DNA from: Fimbriimonadales bacterium
Lineage (GTDB): Bacteria; Armatimonadota; Fimbriimonadia; Fimbriimonadales; GBS-DC
Length of the DNA: 10,440 nt
Reading direction: 5' to 3'
NCBI GenBank assembly: GCA_026416655.1
Contig: JAOAES010000304.1
Coordinates: 1 to 10,440, forward strand
The notes under the pieces: model-generated
Told to the model about the DNA's origin: nothing
Databases searched by the model: none
The model's input: only the letters and a program-made list of their open reading frames with translations
Part shown: piece after piece, positions 1 to 6,530 of the stretch
Position numbering within the stretch: the stretch's first letter is position 1
How the letters are laid out: the number at the start of each line of letters is the position of its first letter
Made by a program: the position numbers and the translations under genes

Positions 1-1280
1 AGCCGATTCTCGTCCTGATAGGGGTTCCAGAGCAGCTGCGCCAGCACCCACGCTTTCAGTTCCGCCATCTCGCCCCCGTGCGACTGGTACGCGCCCTGCT
101 CGAACACGCCGCGCACGCCGTGCTTATGGAAAAAGCGCAGGTTCGCGCCCAGCACGAAGTAGTTCGGATGCGGCAGCAGGTAGTGGCTGAAGTTCGTCGT
201 GTAGTCCCACACATAGAGCCGCTGACAGCGCTCGCTCCAGCCGCGAATATCGTCGGCGAAACCTGCGTTGCCCGGCTCCTCCAGCGGCTGCGCGAAGCTG
301 CACTCGATTGAGCAGAGGCGGATAATCACATTCGGACGGGGACGGAGCGCGCGCGTCGGCTTGCGCGTGTACCAGTACGCGAGGGTGTCGAACGCCACAT
401 TCGGGAACTCCCGCTCCAGCCGTTCCGCGATGAAGTTCACCGCCTCCAAAATCGGCGCAACGGCGGAGCCTTCGCGCTCCTCGACGGCGCGACAGCGGTC
501 GCACTGGCACGCCCCTGTCCAGTCCTCCTGCGAAATCGAGACAATCCGCGCCTGGGGGTTCTCGCGCAGAACCTGACGCACGCGCTCTACCAGAAACGCC
601 CGCAGTTCGGGGTTCGTCCAGCACAGCTGCGCTCGCTCCCAACGACGCTTGCCGTCGATGAGGCTGTACCATTCGGGATGCTGCTCAAAATGGGTCTGTG
701 GGGGAACCAGCCAGAACGAGGTATGCACGAAACCTGCGTAAGTGATTTTGCCTCCGTGCTTGCTGGTCAGGTTTGGACGGTTGCCGTTGGAGTAGTTGCG
801 CGCCGCCCAGTCGCCGTCGAAGGCGTGATACCAGAACGGTTCGCGATACTCGAAGGCAGGCTGCTCACGCAGGTTGAGGTTTGGTATCGTCAGGTCGCGC
901 TTGCGAGGGAGACGCTGCGCCCACGGCGTCCACCAGCGCACACCGAGCTGCGTGTGCAGGAACCGATACACGGCGTACAGCGTTCCGCGCGGGCGTCCCC
1001 CGCTCAAAAGCAGGTAGCCGTCCCGACAGGAGATGACAACTTCCTCATCGCCCAGCGTGCGAAAGTTGAGGTCGGGACGCAGGCGTTCCGCGAGCGCGCC
1101 CTGCCCGACGATAACGGCACGTGGAGGCAAGCTGTCGGCTTCCCGCACCTCAAACGGCGCGCCCGTGATTGCCTGCAAGTGCGCCTGCAACTCCGCGGCG
1201 GCGTACCGCTCCGCTTCAGTCGCGCCCGACTGCACCACAATCGGCGCCAGCGACTTCCCACGACGGCAAAGAGTGAGCAT
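1..1280 (-). CDS. DUF4838 domain protein (glycoside-hydrolase-like), C-terminus outside window
   Basis: The minus strand is open from ATG at 1280 to the left edge, giving 426 residues with no stop; the C-terminus lies outside. Residues about 10-120 look like the alpha/beta N-terminal domain that precedes the barrel in GH20/GH67-type enzymes (RGTLYAVYRFL at 99-109). Residues about 140-426 carry DUF4838 hallmarks: HPEWYSLIDGKR at 201-212, QLCWTNPEL at 218-226, the cysteine cluster ACQCDRCRAVEEREGS at 257-272, and RLCSIECSF at 321-329. DUF4838 proteins are thought to be carbohydrate-active, but the substrate cannot be told from sequence. The ATG is the only standard start before an upstream in-frame TAG. 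It gives no signal peptide, so a cytoplasmic enzyme is inferred. No good Shine-Dalgarno sequence is seen. It diverges from the histidine kinase gene. Family assignment is confident; function is not. Confidence 0.85.
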   Translation of the reverse strand, partial: MLTLCRRGKSLAPIVVQSGATEAERYAAAELQAHLQAITGAPFEVREADSLPPRAVIVGQGALAERLRPDLNFRTLGDEEVVISCRDGYLLLSGGRPRGTLYAVYRFLHTQLGVRWWTPWAQRLPRKRDLTIPNLNLREQPAFEYREPFWYHAFDGDWAARNYSNGNRPNLTSKHGGKITYAGFVHTSFWLVPPQTHFEQHPEWYSLIDGKRRWERAQLCWTNPELRAFLVERVRQVLRENPQARIVSISQEDWTGACQCDRCRAVEEREGSAVAPILEAVNFIAERLEREFPNVAFDTLAYWYTRKPTRALRPRPNVIIRLCSIECSFAQPLEEPGNAGFADDIRGWSERCQRLYVWDYTTNFSHYLLPHPNYFVLGANLRFFHKHGVRGVFEQGAYQSHGGEMAELKAWVLAQLLWNPYQDENR

Positions 1281-1368
1281 AAGAACAGGGATACGCTCTT
1301 GAAGCGCAAAATCCTACCCCTGAGTCAAATTCGCTCGTATGCCGATAATACCCCTTGAGGCGAGCAGT
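1281..1368. promoter_or_regulatory. Divergent intergenic region, DUF4838 gene / histidine kinase
   Basis: This 88-bp gap must hold the start signals of both divergent genes. On the plus strand GATAAT at 1344-1349 is a fair -10 candidate and would start transcription near 1356, just before the GAGG at 1357-1360 that serves the kinase ATG at 1369. The same AT-rich patch reads TATTAT on the minus strand and could serve the DUF4838 gene. No convincing -35 box is seen on either side. Confidence 0.35.
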
Positions 1369-2568
1369 ATGCCAGAGCGTGTGCTAATCGTGGACGACGA
1401 GGAAGATTTGCGCTACATCTACACGCGCCAGCTACGGGGAGACGGCTATGCGCTGGACACCGCGGCGGATGGGGAGGAGGCAATCGAAAAAATCCGCCAG
1501 AACGAGTACGCCGTGATCCTGACCGATATGCGCATGCCGCGCAAAGACGGGCTGGCGGTGATTACCGCTGCGCGTGAGTACCTGCCCGAAGCCGAGATTA
1601 TCGTGCTGACGGGACACGGCTCGCTGGAAAACGCACTGCAGGCGTTCAAAGCGGGCAACATCTTCGAGTATCTGCTCAAGCCGCTCGACGATATCGCCGT
1701 TTTGAATACCGTTGTCGCCCGCGCCCTCGAACGACGCAACCTGCGCAAACACAATCGCGAACTGTTCGAACAGCTGCAACGCGCCTACGAGGAACTGCGC
1801 CAGAAGTCCGAAGCGCTGATTCAACAGGAGAAGATGTCGGCGATTGGCACGCTCGCAGCGGGCGTGGCGCATGAATTGAACAATCCGCTGACCGCCGTGG
1901 TGGGGTTTGCGCAACTCATCGCCGAGAAGTTGCGCTCGAACCGCCCCGCAAACTGGAGCGATACGGAGTATGAGCGCGTCGCCCAGGCGGTGGAGAACCT
2001 CGTGCAGGGCGCGCACCGCTCGCGCGACATCGTCGGGAGCCTGCTCCGCTTCGCCCGCGCTACCAAACCCGATGCGCGGAGCCTCATCGACATCAATCAG
2101 ACCCTGCGCGACGCCTTCGTGTTCACCGAGCATCTGCTGCTGCGCAACGGCATTACTTTAGAGAAGCACCTCGCGCCAGAGCTGCCGCCCGTGTGGGGCA
2201 ACGCCGCGCGCCTGCAGCATGTGTTCACGAACCTGCTGATTAACGCGCAGCAAGCCACACCCAGCGGCGGCGTCGTGCGCATCATCACCGAACGCAGCGA
2301 CGAACCGAAAGGCGTCTGGATCCATGTGGAAGACACGGGACAAGGCATCCCACCTGAAGAGTTAGAGAAAATTTTCGAGCCGTTCTACACCCGCAAAGAG
2401 GAAGGCATTGGGCTGGGGCTATCGATTGCGAAGCAAATCGTGGAAGAGCATGGCGGTGAAATCCGCGCCTTCAGCGAACCAGGCAAGGGCGCGCGGTTCT
2501 CTGTGTTTCTGCCCGCCGACGAGGCGCAGACCATCGATCCGCCCCACGTGCGTCGACAAGCGGCATAG
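1369..2568 (+). CDS. Receiver-histidine kinase (N-terminal REC, then HisKA and HATPase_c)
   Basis: A 399-residue soluble two-component protein. Residues 1-120 are a receiver domain with acidic pair D9/D10, phospho-acceptor D53 (LTDMRMP), T81 and K104 (KP). A helical, probably coiled-coil linker (about 120-156) leads to the HisKA box GVAHELNNPL with phospho-accepting H168. The ATPase domain has N-box NLLINAQQA (N292), G1 DTGQGIP (D322), F-box IFEPFYTRK and G2 GIGLGLS at 346-352. The kinase part is NtrB-like. There is no membrane segment or sensor domain, so input probably comes by phosphotransfer to D53 from another kinase. No DNA-binding partner is adjacent, so targets are unknown. An in-frame ATG at 1339 would add ten residues, but GAGG at 1357-1360, eight bases before 1369, favours the later start, which also begins directly at the receiver fold. 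Confidence 0.93.
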   Translation: MPERVLIVDDEEDLRYIYTRQLRGDGYALDTAADGEEAIEKIRQNEYAVILTDMRMPRKDGLAVITAAREYLPEAEIIVLTGHGSLENALQAFKAGNIFEYLLKPLDDIAVLNTVVARALERRNLRKHNRELFEQLQRAYEELRQKSEALIQQEKMSAIGTLAAGVAHELNNPLTAVVGFAQLIAEKLRSNRPANWSDTEYERVAQAVENLVQGAHRSRDIVGSLLRFARATKPDARSLIDINQTLRDAFVFTEHLLLRNGITLEKHLAPELPPVWGNAARLQHVFTNLLINAQQATPSGGVVRIITERSDEPKGVWIHVEDTGQGIPPEELEKIFEPFYTRKEEGIGLGLSIAKQIVEEHGGEIRAFSEPGKGARFSVFLPADEAQTIDPPHVRRQAA

Positions 2569-2571
2569 GCA

Positions 2572-2601
2572 AGCGGTGACGGCGTCTTGCGCCGAACCGC
2601 T
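2572..2601. terminator. Candidate hairpin between convergent genes
   Basis: Nested inverted repeats: AGCGGT (2572-2577) pairs with ACCGCT (2596-2601) and GGCG (2581-2584) pairs with CGCC (2590-2593). The hairpin sits in the 32-bp gap between the convergent kinase and STN-domain genes and touches the latter's stop codon. Neither strand has a T-run after it, so this would be a weak or T-less bidirectional terminator. Confidence 0.35.
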
Positions 2602-4583
2602 CAATCATCCTGCCGAATGGTCAGGTTGGGTGCAACCAGAGCCGCGCCGTCGCCGCTTCGGGTGCGGGGGATCTCTACTTCGCTCCCTGCTGTCTCAGGC
2701 ACGGTCTGATACACCACATAGGCGCGCTCTCGCCCATCGGCGATGAAACTCAGCCGATAGCCCTTATCGGTAGCATCCGACGGCTCGTTGAAGGGACTTG
2801 CGCCTACTCTTACCGTGAGAGGTCGCCCCTCGTTCGCGGTGTAGGGCGGGGCGACACCTGAAATGCGCAACTGGAACCGATCGGGGCGCGCATGCGCCTC
2901 GCTCAGGCGGCGCACGCTGCCCGAGAACCAGTATTCCGGGATGTTCAGCACAATTGCACCGTCGCGCGAGGTCATCGAGACGATAGTCGATTCCTGCGAA
3001 ACGCAACCAGGTAGAGGGGGCGGGTTGAAGGCTTCCGCGAATCGCTGACGCTGCGTCGGGGTCAGTCGCTCGAGCAGGAGCGGATCGCCGCGTTGCACAG
3101 CGGCGCGTTGCGCAGGCGTCAGCGACGCCCAGAACTGCAACGCAGGCATCGTATGCAGCACCATCCCCATCGGCACGCTGGTCGCATGGACAATCCGCGA
3201 ACCGCTCAGGTGCGTCAAGCGCAGCGCGCCCGACGCCCGCTCCAGCTGCATGGGGGTCAGCGCGGCGACGAAATTCGCCCATTCGTCCAGCGTGATGGGT
3301 TCACGCCGCTCAATCTTCGCCTCCAGCGGGCGTAGCAGGCGTTCGGGTATCTCGCTCGGGCGCAGCCAGTAATAGTCCTTGTGCCGCGCCAGCAGCGTAT
3401 CCCCATCCAGACGCAGCCAGAATGCAGACGCGCTCCACTCAAACGGTGGGATTGGATCCTCGTTCTGTTGAGCAATCGGCTCTGTACGCGCACGAGAACG
3501 GCGCGGACTCTGCGCAGGGCGAATCCGATAGACATCGGCATAAAGGTTCAAGCGGCGCGACTGCGCCCAAGTAATCAAGTTCGAGAACACGCTGTCTCGA
3601 AGGGGTTCAGGAATCTGCAGCGCGGGCGTGTTTTCGGCGCGTTTGGCTTCGGGCAGTCGCCGCAGCTCGTCGCGATTGGTCTGCCACTCTCGCCAGACCT
3701 TGCAGAGCGCGTGCGACTCCAACTCCGTGGACTCCGTCGCCCCCCACGAGAACAGGCTCAGCCCGAAGCCGCCATGCTGTTGAATTGCCTGCGAGGAAAC
3801 CGCTATATAAGACAGGTCGATTGACTGGGAGCAGGGCAGATATCGAATTTCCACTCGCTTGAGGCGCGTGTTCTCACGGTCAATCAGGTCGTTTTCCTGA
3901 AACAGGCGCAGGAGTGCGCGCTCGAGGTCGGGCTGCAGCGGCAGTCCTGCTTCTTCATCCAGCTCCGAGCTGAAAATCAGGCTCTGAGCCGTCCAGAGTC
4001 GCTCTCTAATTGCGTCGGGCAACAGTCCCAGCGTGCGGGCGACACAGTACGCGCCGGCGTTGGATAGCTCGACGACGGCGTGAGATGTTTCGCGGTCGCT
4101 CTTGCCGTGAAAATCGGGGCTGCCCAGCATCTGTGTCAGCTGTTGCAGGCTATACTGGCGCGCCAACGCGATGATTCGCTGCAACGCCTCGCGTTGACGC
4201 TGCTGCACCGTACTCTGCGCCAGCTGGTAGAGTGCCCGCTCCCGCTGGCGTTCGACGGCAGGGATGCGCAACACATAGGTTTTGCCGTCTGTGCCCCACT
4301 GCCACTGATAGCGTAACAGTTCCGCAAGGCGGTTGAGAATCTCGTGCGCGGGCTTCTCGGAAACCAGCACGCACACCTTATCGTCGGCAATTTCAGGCGC
4401 GACAGCGAGCGGCGCGCCAGTACGCTCTCGAACCTTCTGGACAAGCTCGCGGAGCGGTATTAGCGGTTCGGTAAAGCTCAGGGACGCCTGCAACTGGGCA
4501 TCTGCCTTCAGGTCAGGCGTCTCTTGGGCAAACGCCGCTCCGATTGCCCCGACACACAACAGGAGAAACGCAAAAAAGCGCAT
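2601..4583 (-). CDS. Secreted protein of unknown function with STN-like N-terminal domain
   Basis: A 660-residue exported protein. The start is ATG at 4583, preceded six bases upstream by GGAGG (4590-4594); a TTG at 4598 in frame has no such support. Residues 1-19 are a signal peptide (hydrophobic FFAFLLLCVGAIGAA, likely cleaved after AFA). Residues about 34-108 resemble the secretin/TonB short N-terminal fold: SLSFTEPLIPLRELVQKV, then RTGAPLAVAPEI, then a helix EILNRLAELLRYQW and a final strand TYVLRI. A helical, Arg/Gln-rich stretch follows (about 110-160). The centre and C-terminus match no family I recognise; there are repeated LTPxQ-type segments (LTPAQRAAVQRGDPL, LTPTQRQRF) and a probably beta-rich end. 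There is no secretin pore domain and no TonB-dependent barrel, so it is neither of those. A periplasmic or surface role is inferred only from the signal peptide. No neighbour suggests a function. Confidence 0.8.
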   Translation of the reverse strand: MRFFAFLLLCVGAIGAAFAQETPDLKADAQLQASLSFTEPLIPLRELVQKVRERTGAPLAVAPEIADDKVCVLVSEKPAHEILNRLAELLRYQWQWGTDGKTYVLRIPAVERQRERALYQLAQSTVQQRQREALQRIIALARQYSLQQLTQMLGSPDFHGKSDRETSHAVVELSNAGAYCVARTLGLLPDAIRERLWTAQSLIFSSELDEEAGLPLQPDLERALLRLFQENDLIDRENTRLKRVEIRYLPCSQSIDLSYIAVSSQAIQQHGGFGLSLFSWGATESTELESHALCKVWREWQTNRDELRRLPEAKRAENTPALQIPEPLRDSVFSNLITWAQSRRLNLYADVYRIRPAQSPRRSRARTEPIAQQNEDPIPPFEWSASAFWLRLDGDTLLARHKDYYWLRPSEIPERLLRPLEAKIERREPITLDEWANFVAALTPMQLERASGALRLTHLSGSRIVHATSVPMGMVLHTMPALQFWASLTPAQRAAVQRGDPLLLERLTPTQRQRFAEAFNPPPLPGCVSQESTIVSMTSRDGAIVLNIPEYWFSGSVRRLSEAHARPDRFQLRISGVAPPYTANEGRPLTVRVGASPFNEPSDATDKGYRLSFIADGRERAYVVYQTVPETAGSEVEIPRTRSGDGAALVAPNLTIRQDD

Positions 4584-4658
4584 GGAAAACCTCCGCAAAA
4601 GTAGACGCTCGAATCATTTATGGCGTTTCAGGGAGCCTGTGAGGTATGCTAATCCTTG
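4584..4658. promoter_or_regulatory. Divergent intergenic region, STN protein / crcB
   Basis: A 75-bp gap holding the GGAGG of the leftward gene and the -10-like element of crcB (listed separately). It is too short for, and shows no sign of, the fluoride riboswitch that often precedes crcB genes. Confidence 0.5.
4645..4650 (+). promoter_or_regulatory. -10-like element TATGCT for a leaderless crcB mRNA
   Basis: TATGCT lies exactly 8 nt before the crcB ATG at 4659, within AGGTATGCTAAT. Transcription would start at or within a base or two of the ATG. The only Shine-Dalgarno-like string (GAGG 4641-4644) is 14 nt from the ATG, too far. The layout is the same as at 5388-5393. No clear -35 box. Confidence 0.4.
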
Positions 4659-5051
4659 ATGCTACGCGCGACGCTCTTAGTGGGTCTGGGCGGGTTTCTG
4701 GGCGCGAATCTGCGCTACTGGCTGGGCGGCTGGGTCGCTCAGAAGATGGGCTTGCTATTCCCCGTTGAGACGATGCTCATCAATATCTCTGGCTCGTTTC
4801 TGCTGGGGCTGTTTATGACGCTTGCGCTGCACTACACCTGGTCGCCAGAGTGGCGACAACTCATCGCCTACGGGTTTCTCGGCTCGTTTACAACCTACTC
4901 TACCTACGAGTATGAGAGCCTGCGGTTGCTCCAGCAGGGTCTCTGGTTCAAGGCGGGGCTGAACCTGTTCGGGAGCCTCGCGCTGGGGCTAATCGCCGTG
5001 ACGCTGGGCGTGGCGCTGGGACGGTGGCTGATTGGAGGGGCGGAGCCATGA
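4659..5051 (+). CDS. crcB: Fluoride ion channel CrcB/Fluc
   Basis: A 130-residue membrane protein, the usual length for Fluc channels, which export fluoride as antiparallel dimers across the cytoplasmic membrane. Four hydrophobic segments are visible. Family motifs are intact: GGFLGANLRY at 11-20, the pore asparagine N42 in INISGSFLLG, and GFLGSFTTYSTY at 72-83, which includes the phenylalanine-box position F77 and the conserved TTxST break in TM3. ATG at 4659 is chosen over the adjacent TTG at 4656 because it sits 8 nt after a -10-like hexamer. The stop overlaps the next gene's ATG by four bases (ATGA), so the two are one operon and probably translationally coupled. Single-copy crcB implies a homodimer, unless another copy lies elsewhere. 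Confidence 0.95.
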   Translation: MLRATLLVGLGGFLGANLRYWLGGWVAQKMGLLFPVETMLINISGSFLLGLFMTLALHYTWSPEWRQLIAYGFLGSFTTYSTYEYESLRLLQQGLWFKAGLNLFGSLALGLIAVTLGVALGRWLIGGAEP

Positions 5052-5386
5052 AAATCGAAGGGCAGGCGAAACTGTTGCGGATTTACATCGGCGAGGCGGA
5101 CAAATGGCACGGACAGCCGCTATATATGGCGATTCTGCTCAAGGCGCGTGAGATGGGCATGGCGGGTGGCACGGTGTTTCGCGGAATCGCGGGCTACGGC
5201 GCAAACAGCGTGATTCATACCGCCAACATCCTGCGCCTCTCGGAAGACCTGCCGGTAGTAATAGAAATCGTGGACACCGACGAGAAGATACGCGCCTTCC
5301 TGCCTACGCTCGACGAGATGGTCAACGAAGGGCTGATTCTGCTGCGCGAGGTAGAGGTGATTAAGTACGCAGGGAACAGCGGTTAG
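5048..5386 (+). CDS. DUF190/UPF0166 family protein (PII-like fold)
   Basis: A 112-residue soluble protein of the DUF190 (UPF0166) family, starting MKIEGQAKLLRIYIGE and containing the conserved blocks KWHGQPLYMAILLKAREMGMAG and GxGxNSVIHT. DUF190 proteins have a PII-like ferredoxin fold and are commonly found beside or fused to CrcB, but their biochemical role is unproven; a small-ligand-sensing role in fluoride handling is an inference. ATG at 5048 overlaps the crcB stop by four bases and follows GGAGGGG (5034-5040) by seven bases. An earlier in-frame ATG at 5024 would lie inside crcB and is less likely. Family assignment is firm. Confidence 0.93.
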   Translation: MKIEGQAKLLRIYIGEADKWHGQPLYMAILLKAREMGMAGGTVFRGIAGYGANSVIHTANILRLSEDLPVVIEIVDTDEKIRAFLPTLDEMVNEGLILLREVEVIKYAGNSG

Positions 5387-5387
5387 G

Positions 5388-5393
5388 TATATT
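5388..5393 (+). promoter_or_regulatory. -10-like element TATATT for a leaderless thioesterase mRNA
   Basis: TATATT lies exactly 8 nt before the ATG at 5402, inside AGGTATATTTTCC, and begins just after the DUF190 stop codon. No Shine-Dalgarno sequence lies between it and the ATG. From AGG to the ATG this site and the crcB site have identical length and share AGGTAT, a T at the sixth hexamer position, CC and the G before the ATG. No obvious -35 box is seen. Confidence 0.42.
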
Positions 5394-5401
5394 TTCCCCC
5401 G

Positions 5402-5842
5402 ATGCAGCACGAACCGTTAACCCCCTGGATTGAGACCGCGCCGTTTGAGGTGCGCTATGCAGAGACCGACGCGATGGGCGTGGTGTACTATGCGAACTAT
5501 CTGGTGTGGTTCGAGGCGGCGCGGGGGACTTTCTGTCGCGCCTACGACATCGACTATGTCGCTTTAGAGAAGGACGGCACGCCCGCCGCGGTGGTGGAGG
5601 CGTACTGTCGCTATCGTGCGCCCGCCCGCTACGGCGATCGGATTATTACCCGCGTGTGCCTCACCGAGCTGAAAGGCAGCAGCATGCGCTTCGAGTACGA
5701 GATTCTGAACGCCGACACACGCCAGCTGCTTGCCGAGGGCTGGACGCGCCATGTGTGGATTAATCGCGAGGGGAGACCGACGCGCTGTCCGGAGTTGATA
5801 CGGCGGCGGGTGGATCAGGCACGCGCCGCGCGTTCAGAGTAA
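5402..5842 (+). CDS. YbgC/4HBT-type acyl-CoA thioesterase
   Basis: A 146-residue single hotdog-fold protein, normal length for the YbgC/FadM group of 4-hydroxybenzoyl-CoA thioesterases, which hydrolyse acyl-CoA thioesters in the cytoplasm. The catalytic block VRYAETDAMGVVYYANYLVW (17-36) contains the predicted active-site aspartate D23 and the conserved YYANY. RYRAPARYGDRI and LLAEGWTRHVWIN complete the hotdog core. The substrate cannot be read from sequence. It follows the DUF190 gene by 15 bp but probably has its own promoter. There is no tol-pal gene nearby as there is for classical ybgC, so that symbol is not used. Its last 83 bases overlap the end of the convergent PAP2 gene. Confidence 0.92.
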   Translation: MQHEPLTPWIETAPFEVRYAETDAMGVVYYANYLVWFEAARGTFCRAYDIDYVALEKDGTPAAVVEAYCRYRAPARYGDRIITRVCLTELKGSSMRFEYEILNADTRQLLAEGWTRHVWINREGRPTRCPELIRRRVDQARAARSE

Positions 5843-6530
5843 AATAGGCAATCGCGCCCCACAGCACGCCAATCGCCGCGCCCGCGATAACATCCGAGGG
5901 GTAATGCACCCCGCGATAGATGCGCGACAGTCCCACCAGCCCTGCCAGTAGCAGCGCGCCGTAGCCCCAGAAGCGGTAGCGCGTGCTCCGCGTGAGCAGG
6001 AACACCCAGAACGCCAGCGCGAAGGCGGTTGTAGTATGCCCCGACGGGAACGAATTGTGAAAGATGCGTTCGTCGGGGGCGACAATCGCATCAGGCAGGT
6101 TCGACGGGCGCAGGCGGGGAACCATGCGCTTAATCAACTGCGCCGTCAACCCACTGCCCACGAACGCGAGCAAGGCGGGTAGGAAGAGGGTTTTGAAACC
6201 CGACCGGAAGCCATCACCCCCTGCCCCTTTTTCACAGCGTGGGAGAAGAGGGGTCTCGTCGTCGCCCTCACCCCCCCAGCCCCCCTCTCCCATTGCGTGG
6301 GAGAGGGGGGAGCTAACTTTCCTCTCCCACTGCGTGGAAGAGGGAGCGGGGGTGAGGGTACCTCTTCGCCTCCACTCCCACACGCCCCACGCCGTCAGCA
6401 CCAACAACATCTGTACCCAGCCCAGCCCCAGACTCGTGATGAGCCACATCAGGGGGTCAAGCAAAGGATGATTCAAGCCGTGGTTAAGCGCGAAAAACAG
6501 CTCTCGATCGTAGTGTAGCAGCGCGTCCAT
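5760..6530 (-). CDS. PAP2-family membrane phosphatase with in-frame repeat insertion
   Basis: A 256-residue integral membrane PAP2-type (type 2 phosphatidic acid phosphatase/BacA-independent undecaprenyl-PP phosphatase-like) protein. All three catalytic blocks are present: K134-x6-R141-P142 (KRMVPRLRP), PSGH at 162-165, and SR-x5-H-x3-D at 202-213 (SRIYRGVHYPSD), so it should be active on a lipid phosphate or diphosphate at the outer face of the membrane. Substrate is unknown. About five hydrophobic segments are visible. Residues about 57-106 (TLTPAPSSTQWER to GAGGDG) are not typical of the family and are encoded by palindromic repeats; they fall in the loop after an early membrane helix. The ATG overlaps the stop of the upstream ALDH gene (TGATG), implying coupled translation. 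The C-terminal 27 residues are read antisense to the thioesterase 3' end. Confidence 0.9.
   Translation of the reverse strand: MDALLHYDRELFFALNHGLNHPLLDPLMWLITSLGLGWVQMLLVLTAWGVWEWRRRGTLTPAPSSTQWERKVSSPLSHAMGEGGWGGEGDDETPLLPRCEKGAGGDGFRSGFKTLFLPALLAFVGSGLTAQLIKRMVPRLRPSNLPDAIVAPDERIFHNSFPSGHTTTAFALAFWVFLLTRSTRYRFWGYGALLLAGLVGLSRIYRGVHYPSDVIAGAAIGVLWGAIAYFTLNARRVPDPPAAVSTPDSASVSPRD
6214..6357. repeat. Three palindromic repeat copies inside the PAP2 gene
   Basis: Three copies of an approximately 37-47 bp unit: A at 6214-6252 and B at 6266-6312 in the same orientation, C at 6321-6357 inverted. Each has a TCACCCCC start, a pyrimidine-rich arm, a short GCG-containing loop and a TGGGAGA(A)GAGG arm. 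Copy B is a perfect 13-bp stem (6280-6292 with 6298-6310) around the loop TTGCG. Copy C pairs CCTCTCCCA (6321-6329) with TGGAAGAGG (6335-6343), one mismatch. The TCACCCCC motifs at 6214 and, inverted, near 6350 bracket the block. It resembles the dispersed GC-rich palindromic elements normally found between genes in many environmental bacteria, yet here the block is open in the PAP2 frame. Confidence 0.8.

Noticed and set aside
124..672. 182-residue minus-strand frame
   Set aside because: It is the alternative frame of the DUF4838 gene; Arg/Ala/Gly-rich with no family features, while the true frame shows DUF4838 motifs.
1004..1309. TTG-started minus-strand frame beginning RFKSVSLFLCSLFAVVG, like a signal peptide for the DUF4838 gene
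   Set aside because: It is out of frame with the DUF4838 homology, which is already in register from LTLCRRGKSLAPIVV; joining them would need a frameshift for which there is no evidence.
678..1358. 226-residue plus-strand frame
   Set aside because: Antisense to the DUF4838 gene; composition typical of a GC-rich shadow frame.
1432..2133. 233-residue minus-strand frame antisense to the histidine kinase
   Set aside because: Shadow of the kinase gene; no ribosome site and no recognisable domain.
4584..4658. Fluoride riboswitch upstream of crcB
   Set aside because: The 75-bp gap lacks the conserved riboswitch sequence and the promoter-like hexamer sits directly before the ATG.
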